Source: Mucilaginibacter sp. Bleaf8 (GTDB taxonomy: Bacteria; Bacteroidota; Bacteroidia; Sphingobacteriales; Sphingobacteriaceae). From it: a DNA stretch of 64,000 nt. The notes under the pieces are model-generated. The model was not told the origin of the DNA, ran no database searches, and saw nothing but the letters and a program-made list of their open reading frames with translations. The stretch lies in NCBI RefSeq assembly GCF_018390515.1, contig NZ_JAHBBK010000002.1:415743-479742 (forward strand), given 5' to 3'. Each line of letters starts with the position of its first letter. Position 1 is the stretch's first letter. The position numbers and the translations under genes are program-made. Below, piece after piece: positions 31,847 through 40,589 of this stretch.

Positions 31847-32869
31847 TTATTGCGCGTTTGCATCTAATATAGCTTCTATTTTGTCGGTTAGCTCGTGTAA
31901 ATTATTCTGCTTTTGGTTGGTTAGTAAAATGATGGTTCTGCCTTTAGCAGTGTGGCTACTCAAAATTGCCTGATAATGTAAGGTTGTGCCATCGTGTATA
32001 TGTGAAATCATTTTGTTGTTATTCATTTCACCGCCTCCCAGTCCACTCTGTTTACCACTTTCAATAGGTATCAGAATTTGCTTAGTGGATACAGGGTTGA
32101 TAATACAAAAGCGATTAATGCATTCCGACCATTTATAAAAATCATCCAGGTTAAGGCACGTCCATCCGGATATGGGTATAATTAAAGGATCCTGCTTAAA
32201 ATCATTATTAAAAGCTTTAGCCATTAACGGCTCGCTTTCTGTTGGATCCATTACAGCATGCCTGATGCCGATCGGGCGCACTAGCTTTTCTATTACAAAC
32301 TGATTAAAGGGTATACCGCTTACCTTTTCAATAATGCGCCTCCGTAAAAAGGTGTTGTTATTGTTATAGGCGTAGCTGCTGCCAGGCTCAAAGTCAAGTT
32401 TTTGCAGGGCCTGTAAGTCCTTCCAATTGTCATCATCATTGTGTATGGTTTTCCATTTAATATCTGGCAAGCCGCTGGCATACTGCAAAAGGTTTTTGAT
32501 GCTGATTCTTGAAGCCCATGCAGGTAATTCAGGGAAATATTTGTCTACTTTATCATCTATGGCCAGCTTTTTCTGTTCTTGCAACATCATAATAGCTACT
32601 GCATCAAACTCTTTTGCTATAGAACCGATGAAAAATCGGTGTTTTACCGTCAAGGGTATTTGCTTGGAAGCATCGGCATAGCCTATAGCCGCCTTGTATA
32701 TAATCTTGCCATGTTCAACAATCAGAGCATTGCCATTGAATAGTCCTGACTTATTAGCCTGTCTCAAACAGGAGTCGATAGCTAAGGCTTGCTTAGTTTG
32801 ACCCAACGAAAGATGGGAAACGAGCAGCAGTACGCAAAAAGCTGCATAACACTTTTTAAAAATGTGCAT
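31847..32869 (-). CDS. Serine hydrolase of the beta-lactamase / PBP4* fold
   Basis: A 340-residue exported protein with signal peptide (cleavage near SLGQ). The serine active-site motif SxxK is in IGSIAKEF (S83, K86) and the second motif is YNN in SSYAYNNNN (about 168-170). LLQYASGLPD is the conserved loop of this family. Such proteins are peptidases or esterases acting on D-amino-acid peptides or unknown esters; antibiotic resistance should not be assumed. It converges with the J-domain gene (34-bp gap). The sequence TAATTGGT, the reverse of ACCAATTA, lies 8 bp upstream of its start. Confidence 0.85.
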   Translation of the reverse strand: MHIFKKCYAAFCVLLLVSHLSLGQTKQALAIDSCLRQANKSGLFNGNALIVEHGKIIYKAAIGYADASKQIPLTVKHRFFIGSIAKEFDAVAIMMLQEQKKLAIDDKVDKYFPELPAWASRISIKNLLQYASGLPDIKWKTIHNDDDNWKDLQALQKLDFEPGSSYAYNNNNTFLRRRIIEKVSGIPFNQFVIEKLVRPIGIRHAVMDPTESEPLMAKAFNNDFKQDPLIIPISGWTCLNLDDFYKWSECINRFCIINPVSTKQILIPIESGKQSGLGGGEMNNNKMISHIHDGTTLHYQAILSSHTAKGRTIILLTNQKQNNLHELTDKIEAILDANAQ

Positions 32870-33163
32870 AAGGTATTAATTGGTGTTGGTACAAGATACA
32901 TAAACTTATTAACTAAGCAGGCATAAATTAAACTAAGGCTGTTCTATTATTTAAATCAGCGGAGTCGTCTGTAACCATACAACTGGCCACCTTGTAAGAT
33001 AACTTGTTATAGAACTATGATAAAAAAGTATAATTTTAAATTGTAGTTTTTTTATCCCTTTGGTAACCAATTATAACCACCTGTTGTAATTTTTAGTAAA
33101 TTAATTTAAGGTAGCCATTGCACTGCTGGCATAATTATTTTGCCATACAGCAAAAAAAGGTTT
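32870..33163. promoter_or_regulatory. Divergent intergenic region before the sugar-oxidation operon
   Basis: These 294 bp are AT-rich and have no ORF. For the + strand a candidate promoter is TTTG at 33059-33062 with TAATTTTT at 33087-33094 (one mismatch to TAnnTTTG, 24-bp spacing, rather long). The sequence GTAACCAATTATA (33063-33075) recurs with one mismatch before the operon starting at 37817. No terminator-like hairpin was found. Confidence 0.3.
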
Positions 33164-34183
33164 ATGACAAGTGATATCAGCATTTCAAAAATAATTTTTG
33201 GTACCAGCAGCCTGGGTAATTTATATACCGCTTTAGACGATAGTATAAAGCTCGAAATTGTTAAACAGATCATCCAGCATTCGCCGAAGCCGGCTGTTTT
33301 TGATTCGGCCGGTAAATATGGTGCGGGCCTGGCCCTCGAATCATTAGGCAAAGCGCTACATGAGTTACAGATCAAACCAGAGGATGTATTAATCAGTAAT
33401 AAATTGGGTTGGTATCGTACCGAACTTAAAACACCCGAGCCCACTTTTGAACCCGGCGTATGGCGCGATTTGAAATATGATGCTGTGCAAAAAATAAGTT
33501 ATGAAGGTATATTGGCTTGCTACGAGCAGGGCAACCAACTATTGCATGGTTACAATGCCCAGTTAGTGTCTGTGCATGATCCCGACGAATACCTGGCCGC
33601 TGCTGAAAATGAAGCCGAGCGTGAGAAAAGATATCAGGATGTGCTGGATGCATACCGTGCACTTGCTGAATTAAAGCAACAAGGCAGGGTAAAAGCGATT
33701 GGCGTTGGGGCTAAAGACTGGACCATCATCCGTAAAATAACTGACGATATACATTTAGATTGGGTGATGATAGCCAACAGCATGACCTTGCACAGCCACC
33801 CCAAAGATTTGCTGAAATACATGCAGTCTTTACAAGAACGGGGTATTATGATTATCAATTCGGCAGTGTTTAATGCTGGCTTTTTAATAGGTGGTAACTA
33901 TTACAACTACAAGGAAATAGACCCCGAAAGTGATCATGACCAAGCTTTGCTAAAGTGGCGCGAAAGGTTTTTTGCTTTGTGCGATAAGCATGCCATTAAA
34001 CCGGCCGAGGCCTGTGTGCAATTTGGTTTGAGTGCGCCCGGCGTTGTAAGTATTGCATTAAGCACTACCAATGCTGGCCGGGTCAAACAAAATGTAGCTA
34101 TGGGCCACACCAAAGTGCCCAATACCTTTTGGCAGGATATGAAAGCCGGGGGATTAATGGATAGCAGTTATAACTACGTATAA
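33164..34183 (+). CDS. Aldo/keto reductase (probable L-fucose/aldose 1-dehydrogenase)
   Basis: Cytoplasmic NAD(P)-dependent oxidoreductase of 339 residues from ATG 33164. The TTG at 33140 would add eight residues and is less likely. AKR barrel signatures: IIFGTSSLGNLY, VFDSAGKYGAGLALESLGKAL with the catalytic Asp and Tyr, ISNKLGWYRT with Lys, VSVHDPDEYL and CVQFGLSAPGVVSIALSTTNAGRVKQN. The N-terminal pattern matches the D-threo-aldose/L-fucose 1-dehydrogenase branch. It is coupled to a lactonase-type amidohydrolase by a TAATG overlap, so the pair should convert an aldose to its lactone and then the acid. Substrate is probably L-fucose or L-rhamnose (inference from neighbours). Confidence 0.88.
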   Translation: MTSDISISKIIFGTSSLGNLYTALDDSIKLEIVKQIIQHSPKPAVFDSAGKYGAGLALESLGKALHELQIKPEDVLISNKLGWYRTELKTPEPTFEPGVWRDLKYDAVQKISYEGILACYEQGNQLLHGYNAQLVSVHDPDEYLAAAENEAEREKRYQDVLDAYRALAELKQQGRVKAIGVGAKDWTIIRKITDDIHLDWVMIANSMTLHSHPKDLLKYMQSLQERGIMIINSAVFNAGFLIGGNYYNYKEIDPESDHDQALLKWRERFFALCDKHAIKPAEACVQFGLSAPGVVSIALSTTNAGRVKQNVAMGHTKVPNTFWQDMKAGGLMDSSYNYV

Positions 34184-35022
34184 TGTATAAAATTGATTCA
34201 CATCAGCATTTTTGGCAATTTGACCCGGTGAGAGACAGCTGGATAACAGGTGAGATGTCGGCTATCAGGCGTGATTGCTTACCTGCCGATTTGTGGCCCT
34301 TATTGCAGCATCATGATATTCAGGGTTGCATCGCTGTGCAATCCGACCAGTCTGAAAAAGACAATGAATTTTTACTTGGTTTGGCTGCGGATAATGATTT
34401 TATAAAGGGCATAGTAGGGTGGGTGGATTTGCAGGCCGCCGATGTAGAGGATCGTTTGATACACTACCGTCAGTTTGAAAAAATAAAAGGTTTCCGGCAC
34501 GTGCTGCAAGGTGAGCCACAGCGCGATTTGATGCTTACTGATGCTTTTAAGCACGGTATAGGGTTGTTGGGTAAGTATGATTTTACTTACGATGTGCTCA
34601 TCTTTGCCGATCAGCTCAAATACACAGCCGAGTTGATAGCCCAGTACCCTAACCAGGTCTTTATCATCGATCATATTGCCAAACCAGATATTAAACAGCA
34701 ACATATTGATGATTGGAAACGCGATATTCAAACCGTAGCGCAGTTTCCAAATGTAAGTTGCAAGGTATCGGGCATGGTTACCGAAGCGGATTGGAATGGA
34801 TGGAACGAGCGTGATTTTGAACCTTATCTGGATGTTGTGTTCGAAGCATTCGGAACTAATCGTGTGCTTTATGGATCGGACTGGCCGGTGTGCCAGGTGG
34901 CAGGCGGCTATGACCGCATGATAGATATTGTAAAAAATTACTCGGCGCAATTATCAGCACATGAGCAAACTTTGTTCTGGGGCGATAATGCCGCGCGCTT
35001 ATACCAGATAGCTATTGCTTAA
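34183..35022 (+). CDS. Amidohydrolase-family sugar lactonase (L-fuconolactonase-like)
   Basis: Cytoplasmic TIM-barrel hydrolase of 279 residues in the amidohydrolase_2 family. Metal-site motifs are DSHQHFW (residues 5-11), GFRHVLQGEP, VFIIDHIAKPDI and the closing YGSDWPVC with its Asp. The small size and these motifs match L-fucono- or L-rhamnono-1,4-lactonases. Its ATG shares one base with the reductase stop (TAATG), indicating translational coupling. It should hydrolyse the lactone made by that enzyme. Confidence 0.88.
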   Translation: MYKIDSHQHFWQFDPVRDSWITGEMSAIRRDCLPADLWPLLQHHDIQGCIAVQSDQSEKDNEFLLGLAADNDFIKGIVGWVDLQAADVEDRLIHYRQFEKIKGFRHVLQGEPQRDLMLTDAFKHGIGLLGKYDFTYDVLIFADQLKYTAELIAQYPNQVFIIDHIAKPDIKQQHIDDWKRDIQTVAQFPNVSCKVSGMVTEADWNGWNERDFEPYLDVVFEAFGTNRVLYGSDWPVCQVAGGYDRMIDIVKNYSAQLSAHEQTLFWGDNAARLYQIAIA

Positions 35023-35025
35023 AAT

Positions 35026-36045
35026 ATGAAATCGTTAGTTTGTACCATACCCGGCAGCTTTGCCTATCAGGAAATGGAAAAGCCTGTACCCGCAAAAGAT
35101 CATGCCATCATTAAAATAAAGCGTATCGGCGTTTGCGGTACCGACCTGCATGCTTTTAGGGGTACGCAGCCTTATTTCAGTTATCCGCGTATATTAGGCC
35201 ATGAGCTATCGGGCGAGTTAGTGGAGTTTGACAATGCACCTGGTTTTGAAGTGGGCGAGGCTGTTACCTTTATTCCGTATTTTAATTGCGGTGTTTGTAT
35301 TGCCTGCCGTTCGGGTAAATCTAACTGCTGCGTAAATATACAGGTATGCGGCGTGCATGCCGATGGCGGTATGGTAGAGTATCTATCCGTACCATCCCGC
35401 TTGCTGGTACATGGCGAGGGACTTACGTATGATGAATTGGCGCTTGTTGAGCCGTTGGCCATAGGTGCACACGGCGTACGCCGCGCTGGCATTCAAAGCG
35501 GCGAATTTGTGCTGGTTATCGGGGCCGGGCCAATAGGTTTAGGTACAATGGAATTTGCCCGTATTGCCGGGGCCAACGTAATTGCAATGGATGTAAGCAA
35601 TGACAGACTGGCTTTCTGCCGTGAAAAGCTTAAGGTTACCCATACCATCAACCCTGCCGAAACGGACGCTGCGGAAGCTGTGAGTGCAATTACCAATGGC
35701 GACATGGCAACTGTAGTAATTGATGCAACCGGCAACTTAAAAGCTATAGAAGGTGGCATTAATTACCTGGCGCATGGCGGCCGGTACGTGTTAATCGGGT
35801 TGCAAAAAGAAGCATTCAGCTTTAGTCACCCGGAGTTTCATAAACGAGAGAGTACGCTGATGAGCAGCCGTAACGCTACCCGCGAAGATTTTGAGCATGT
35901 GATTACCAGCATGAAACAAGGCTTGGTTGATCCTAAAACATATATTACCCACCGGGTGAACTTTGACGAGGTAAGCAGCCGGTTCGAAAGCTGGCTCAAT
36001 CCCGAAAATAAAGTAATTAAGGCCATGATCAGTCATGCTGATTGA
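35026..36045 (+). CDS. Zinc-dependent alcohol dehydrogenase (sugar-acid dehydrogenase)
   Basis: Medium-chain dehydrogenase of 339 residues. The catalytic zinc site is GVCGTDLHAF and GHELSGE; the structural zinc cysteines are in FNCGVCIACRSGKSNCC; the NAD-binding Rossmann motif is VIGAGPIGLG (about 165-174). It resembles the threonine/sorbitol/L-galactonate dehydrogenase branch. Following an aldose dehydrogenase and a lactonase by 3 bp, it probably oxidises a hydroxyl of the resulting aldonate or its 3-deoxy derivative. A recognisable sugar-acid dehydratase is absent from this window. No signal peptide. Confidence 0.88.
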   Translation: MKSLVCTIPGSFAYQEMEKPVPAKDHAIIKIKRIGVCGTDLHAFRGTQPYFSYPRILGHELSGELVEFDNAPGFEVGEAVTFIPYFNCGVCIACRSGKSNCCVNIQVCGVHADGGMVEYLSVPSRLLVHGEGLTYDELALVEPLAIGAHGVRRAGIQSGEFVLVIGAGPIGLGTMEFARIAGANVIAMDVSNDRLAFCREKLKVTHTINPAETDAAEAVSAITNGDMATVVIDATGNLKAIEGGINYLAHGGRYVLIGLQKEAFSFSHPEFHKRESTLMSSRNATREDFEHVITSMKQGLVDPKTYITHRVNFDEVSSRFESWLNPENKVIKAMISHAD

Positions 36046-36061
36046 TAAACAGATTTTGCTG

Positions 36062-37612
36062 ATGAAAGTATTGAAGTGTATTGCCTTTGGATTTATGGTG
36101 GTTGCAACCGTTTGTACTGCAAAGGCGCAATCAAAGCAAGTGCTGAGTTTTGACAAGCTGAATAATTACGTGTCTTACTTTAACCGTGCAGATACCGAAA
36201 CGGTAAAAAACCTGGTACCCAATGAGCTGGCTGCTGAATGGATGTCGAAGAACGTGCCGGTGTTTGAATGTCCCGACACTACCATCGAAAAGACTTATTA
36301 TTATCGCTGGTGGACATTCCGTAAGCACCTGAAGCAAACGCCCGACGGGTTTGTGTTTACCGAGTTTATTACGCCGGTAAAGCATGCGGGTATTTATAAT
36401 ACGGTAAGCAGCGCACTCGGTCACCACGTTTATGAGGGCCGGTGGTTGCGCAACCCGCAATACATACAACAATATATTTCCTTTTGGCTGTATACCGATG
36501 CCAAACAGAAAAAGCCGCACCTGCACGGTTTCAGCAGCTGGGTAGATGATGCGGTTTACAATTACTACCTCGTCAATCTTAATCAATCCTTTGTTCAAAA
36601 AGTTATCCCGGCTTTGGATGCCGACTATCGCCTGTGGGAAACCGAACGGCAGTTGCCCGATCATTCTTTTTGGCAATTTGATGTAAAAGATGCAATGGAA
36701 GAGTCCATCAGCGGATCGCGCAAGCTCAAAAATGTACGGCCAACTATCAACAGTTATATGTATGGTAATGCTGTAGCTTTAACGCAGATGGCCCGCATTA
36801 CAGGTAACGATACGCTACAAAAACGCTACGCTACCAAAGCCACAGAACTGAAAAGTATGGTGCAAAAAAGGCTTTGGGATGATACAGCATCCTTCTTTAA
36901 AGTGCAGTATCCAGATGGTAAGTTGTGCGACGCACGGGAGGAGCTGGGTTTTATTCCCTGGTATTTTAACCTGCCCGATGATAAAGCAAAGTATGCCGAA
37001 CAGTGGGATCAGTTAAAAGATGAAAAGGGCTTTAACGCCCCGTGGGGCATCACCACCGCCGAAAGGCGTCACCCGCAGTTCAGAACGCATGGTACCGGGC
37101 ATGGCTGTGAGTGGGACGGTGCGGTATGGCCTTTTGCCACTTCGCAAACATTAACGGGTTTGGCAAATCTGCTTACCCGGTACAAGCATCAGGACGGTAT
37201 GTCGGCAACGGTATATTACAACGAGTTACACAAGTATGCCGCATCGCACCAAAGGCGTGGTTTGCCCTACCTGGGCGAGTATCAGGACGAAAAAACGGGC
37301 TTCTGGTTAAAGGGCGATAATCCGCGTAGCAGCTACTACAATCATTCTACTTTTTGTGATCTGGTGATCAGCGGCTTGGTTGGCCTGAAACCGCGTGCTG
37401 ATAATAAACTGGAATTATATCCCCTGATTCCTGACAACCAGTGGGATTGGTTTTGCCTGGATAATATTGCCTATCATGGGCATACGCTTACCATATTGTG
37501 GGATAAAGCCGGAACCCGCTATAACCGCGGTAAAGGCTTGCATATTTTTGCCGATGGTAAAGAGATAGCACAGGCTAAAGAACTAAAACATCTTTTCGCT
37601 AAATTACCCTAA
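36062..37612 (+). CDS. Exported MGH1-like (alpha/alpha)6 glycoside hydrolase
   Basis: A 516-residue protein from ATG 36062, chosen because it gives a clean signal peptide (MKVLKCIAFGFMVVATVCTAKAQ); ATG 36035 would overlap the dehydrogenase. The mature part has the look of trehalase/GH63-clan (alpha/alpha)6 enzymes: YYRWWTFRKHLKQTPDG, HGFSSWVDDAVYNYYLVN, VRPTINSYMYGNAVAL, GHGCEWDGAVWPFATSQTL and SYYNHSTFCDLVISGLVGL. Conserved Asp/Glu in CEWDGAVWPF and the SSWVDD segment are candidate catalytic residues. The substrate is unknown. It is the first secreted enzyme of the region and directly follows the sugar-oxidation trio. Confidence 0.8.
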   Translation: MKVLKCIAFGFMVVATVCTAKAQSKQVLSFDKLNNYVSYFNRADTETVKNLVPNELAAEWMSKNVPVFECPDTTIEKTYYYRWWTFRKHLKQTPDGFVFTEFITPVKHAGIYNTVSSALGHHVYEGRWLRNPQYIQQYISFWLYTDAKQKKPHLHGFSSWVDDAVYNYYLVNLNQSFVQKVIPALDADYRLWETERQLPDHSFWQFDVKDAMEESISGSRKLKNVRPTINSYMYGNAVALTQMARITGNDTLQKRYATKATELKSMVQKRLWDDTASFFKVQYPDGKLCDAREELGFIPWYFNLPDDKAKYAEQWDQLKDEKGFNAPWGITTAERRHPQFRTHGTGHGCEWDGAVWPFATSQTLTGLANLLTRYKHQDGMSATVYYNELHKYAASHQRRGLPYLGEYQDEKTGFWLKGDNPRSSYYNHSTFCDLVISGLVGLKPRADNKLELYPLIPDNQWDWFCLDNIAYHGHTLTILWDKAGTRYNRGKGLHIFADGKEIAQAKELKHLFAKLP

Positions 37613-37816
37613 CAAGGGCCTATTGATGGCAAGATGCTACAATAGCATGAAAAAATGTTATAAAGATTGATAGCCTTGTACAAGTAGTTTTGAAACCATA
37701 TAGTTACCAATTATACAGTTAAACCTTCACGTCATTTCATTGGCTTCGCTTCTTTAAAGATGTATACCTGCATTTACAAAAGCCGGATGAATGATTGAGG
37801 TCATGAATAATCTTAT
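37613..37816. promoter_or_regulatory. Intergenic region with nested hairpins and a possible promoter
   Basis: These 204 bp lack an ORF. CAAGGGCCTAT (37613-37623) can pair with ATAGCCTTG (37670-37678) around an inner hairpin ATGCTA-CAA-TAGCAT (37634-37648), a possible terminator or structured leader. A weak promoter candidate is TTTG 37689-37692 with TACAGTTA 37714-37721. GTTACCAATTATA (37703-37715) nearly repeats a sequence upstream of 33164. Confidence 0.3.
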
Positions 37817-40582
37817 ATGGCTAAATCTACCAAAGGCTGGCTTATACTGTGCCTGTTGCTTTTATGTATACCTATTGCCCATACATGGGCAAATTCCGTA
37901 AACGGAACGCAGGTAAACATTGTACTATCCTCATCAAGCCATGCCCGTATAAAGTATGGTGCCAGCCAACTGGCTGTTGCACTCAAAAAGCGTGGCTATA
38001 CAGTAAGTATTTCAACCAGGCAGGCGGGTGGTGGTACTAAAAGTTCCATTTTAATAGGTACGTTATCAGACGCCATCATCAAAAGCAGTTTATTAAAAAT
38101 CCAAAATAATATAACCAAGCAGCCCGGCAAAGAGGGGTTTACCATACAGTCGGCAAAAAACAAAATTGTTATTGCTGGTGCAGATAACTCCGGTGCGTTA
38201 TATGGCTGCCTGGAACTTATTGACAGTTTGCAGGCTACTGGTAAGTTGCCAACAAATATCAGCGTTACCGATCAGCCCGAAATGGTAATGCGCGGTGCCT
38301 GCATTGGTTTGCAAAAGCCCTATTTGTTGCCTGGCCGTGGTACCTATGAGTACCCGTACACGCCCCAAACTTTTCCATGGTTTTATGACAAAGCCTTATG
38401 GATCCGTTGCCTGGACTCCCTGGCTCAAAACCGCATGAACTCCCTTTACTTATGGAACGGTCACCCGTTTGCCTCATTGGTTAAAGTAAAAGATTACCCG
38501 TACGCGGTTGAGGTGGATGATGCCACCTTCAAAAAAAACGAAGAGATTTACCGCTTTTTAGCTCAGGAGGCTGATAGACGAGGTATCTGGCTGGTTCAGG
38601 GGTTCTACAATATCATCGTATCCAAGCCTTTTGCCGAGAAGCATAATCTGGCCACGCAAGATCGCAACCGTCCCATTATTCCGGTAATTGCCGATTACAC
38701 ACGTAAATCCATCGCCGCCTTTGTACAAAAATACCCCAACGTTGGTTTGCTGATTACACTCGGTGAAGCAATGGAAGGGGTGGGGCAGGATGACATTGAC
38801 TGGTTTACCAAAACTATCATTCCCGGTGTGAAGGATGGCTTAAAAGCATTAGGCCGTACAGATGAGCCGCCTATTGTATTGCGCGGACATGATACCGATG
38901 CGCCTACGGTAATGAAACATGCGCTGCCCCTGTACAAAAACTTATATACCGAAGCTAAGTACAATGGCGAAGCATTAACCACCTATACACCACGCGGCCC
39001 CTGGGCTGATCTGCATCGCACCTTAAGCCGCATTGGTACCGTCCAGATCGAAAACGTGCACATTCTGGCTAACCTTGAGCCATTTCGTTATGGATCGGCC
39101 GATTTTATACAGAAATGTGTGCAGGCTATGCATAATGTGTACGAGGCCAATGGCTTGCACCTGTACCCGCAGGCATCTTACTGGGACTGGCCATACTCGG
39201 CAGATAATGCAGGTAAGCGGCTATACCAGTTAGACCGCGATTGGATTTGGTACAAGGAATGGTCGCGCTATGCCTGGAACTGCCACCGCGACCGAAACAG
39301 TGAAATCAATTACTGGGGTCAGCAACTTGCAGCACGCTATGGCTGCACTGCACAGCAGGGCAAAGCCATACTGGAAGCTTATGAGCAGGCCGGTGAAATT
39401 TCTCCGCAGATATTGCGCAGGGTAGGCATTACCGACGGTAACCGTCAAACCATGACGTTAGGTATGCTGATGAGCCAGTTCGTTAATCCCGAAAAGTTCG
39501 GTTTATTCAGTTTGTTGTACAATTCAGAAGCACCCGAGGGAGAGATATTAAGTGAGTATGCCGAAAAAGAATGGAAACACCAGCCTCACGTTGGCGAAAC
39601 GCCTGTACAAGTAGCCACTGATGTGCCCGTATATGGTAAAAAAGCTGTGGCAGCTATCAATGCTGCTGCACCGGGCGTAACCCGAAACCAGGATGAATTT
39701 AACCGCCTTAAAAATGATATGTATTGCTATAATGCTATGGCCAATAGCTATGCAGCTAAGATAAGAGGGGCAGTACATATTCTTCGCTACAAGTATTCAA
39801 ATGATATTGCGGATTTGGAAAAAGCCGTGCCCGAGATGGAGAGCAGTTTGGCTTACTTTAAGCAGTTGGTTAATCTGACCAAAGATAGCTACCTGTATGC
39901 AAATAGTATGCAAACCAAGCAGCGCAAAATACCCATGCGTGGCCACGAAGCTACCATGAAAACATGGGTAGAGCTACTGCCGGTTTACCAACAGGAACTG
40001 AACAATTTTAAAAAGAACATCGATTCGCTCAAGTCGCCTGAAGCACGGGCTAAACAGGCGCAGAAAATACACTTTACCAACGCCGATGTAAAAGTAATCA
40101 GCGGAGCTGACGGCTTTTACAACTGGAGCGCCGGTGCGCAACCCTTTGCCGACACAGCAGTTGCCATCCAGGACTTTGGCAAAGAACTAACCGGTTTGAA
40201 GGGTATAAAGCTTTCTAAAGCCAAGCAGCTAAAAGAAGGCACAACTATTAAATTCAATAACAGTCGCCCGGTAAAGGTATTGGTGGGTTTCTTTAACGAA
40301 ACTGCACCCCAATACCTACAGCCGCCGCAGCTCGAAACCGATGCAAGCGCTAATGATTTTGGTCAGGCGGATAGTAAGATAGCCAATGCTGTTTTAATGC
40401 CAGACTTGCCGCCGGTTAATATACACACCTACACTTTCAAAGCCGGTACCAATACCCTAAGTTTGGGAAAGGGCGCTTGCCTGGTGCTGGGCATCATTGA
40501 TGACAACCAGTCCGTACCGGTTTATGATGCAGGTTTAAGCACTTCTGGTAATATCAAAGATTTACGTTGGTTATTCAATTAG
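37817..40582 (+). CDS. Large exported glycosidase, alpha-D-galacturonidase (GH138)-like
   Basis: A 921-residue secreted protein. Signal peptide to about residue 25. The N-terminal domain (about 30-155) has the GH20b/alpha-glucuronidase-N type fold that precedes many barrels (ARIKYGASQLAVALKKRGY, SGALYGCLELIDSL). A TIM-barrel region (about 165-480) has NRMNSLYLWNGHPF, IIPVIADYTRKSIAAF, LLITLGEAMEGVG, HILANLEPFRYGS and LYPQASYWDWPY. A helical region with WNCHRDRN follows, then a C-terminal beta domain. From memory this pattern matches Bacteroidota proteins named alpha-D-galacturonidase, a GH138-related group active on rhamnogalacturonan II. I hold that assignment loosely. The GH95 gene starts 7 bp after its stop. 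Confidence 0.65.
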   Translation: MAKSTKGWLILCLLLLCIPIAHTWANSVNGTQVNIVLSSSSHARIKYGASQLAVALKKRGYTVSISTRQAGGGTKSSILIGTLSDAIIKSSLLKIQNNITKQPGKEGFTIQSAKNKIVIAGADNSGALYGCLELIDSLQATGKLPTNISVTDQPEMVMRGACIGLQKPYLLPGRGTYEYPYTPQTFPWFYDKALWIRCLDSLAQNRMNSLYLWNGHPFASLVKVKDYPYAVEVDDATFKKNEEIYRFLAQEADRRGIWLVQGFYNIIVSKPFAEKHNLATQDRNRPIIPVIADYTRKSIAAFVQKYPNVGLLITLGEAMEGVGQDDIDWFTKTIIPGVKDGLKALGRTDEPPIVLRGHDTDAPTVMKHALPLYKNLYTEAKYNGEALTTYTPRGPWADLHRTLSRIGTVQIENVHILANLEPFRYGSADFIQKCVQAMHNVYEANGLHLYPQASYWDWPYSADNAGKRLYQLDRDWIWYKEWSRYAWNCHRDRNSEINYWGQQLAARYGCTAQQGKAILEAYEQAGEISPQILRRVGITDGNRQTMTLGMLMSQFVNPEKFGLFSLLYNSEAPEGEILSEYAEKEWKHQPHVGETPVQVATDVPVYGKKAVAAINAAAPGVTRNQDEFNRLKNDMYCYNAMANSYAAKIRGAVHILRYKYSNDIADLEKAVPEMESSLAYFKQLVNLTKDSYLYANSMQTKQRKIPMRGHEATMKTWVELLPVYQQELNNFKKNIDSLKSPEARAKQAQKIHFTNADVKVISGADGFYNWSAGAQPFADTAVAIQDFGKELTGLKGIKLSKAKQLKEGTTIKFNNSRPVKVLVGFFNETAPQYLQPPQLETDASANDFGQADSKIANAVLMPDLPPVNIHTYTFKAGTNTLSLGKGACLVLGIIDDNQSVPVYDAGLSTSGNIKDLRWLFN

Positions 40583-40589
40583 ATTGGTG

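Noticed and set aside
31847..32869. Beta-lactamase resistance gene
   Set aside because: SxxK and YNN motifs are shared by many esterases and peptidases; nothing points to antibiotic hydrolysis.
34372..34950. 192-residue minus-strand ORF opposite the lactonase gene
   Set aside because: Longest antisense frame, but the plus strand has intact amidohydrolase metal motifs and coupled neighbours.
36131..36676. 181-residue minus-strand ORF opposite the MGH1-like gene
   Set aside because: No family pattern; the plus strand has a signal peptide and conserved barrel motifs.
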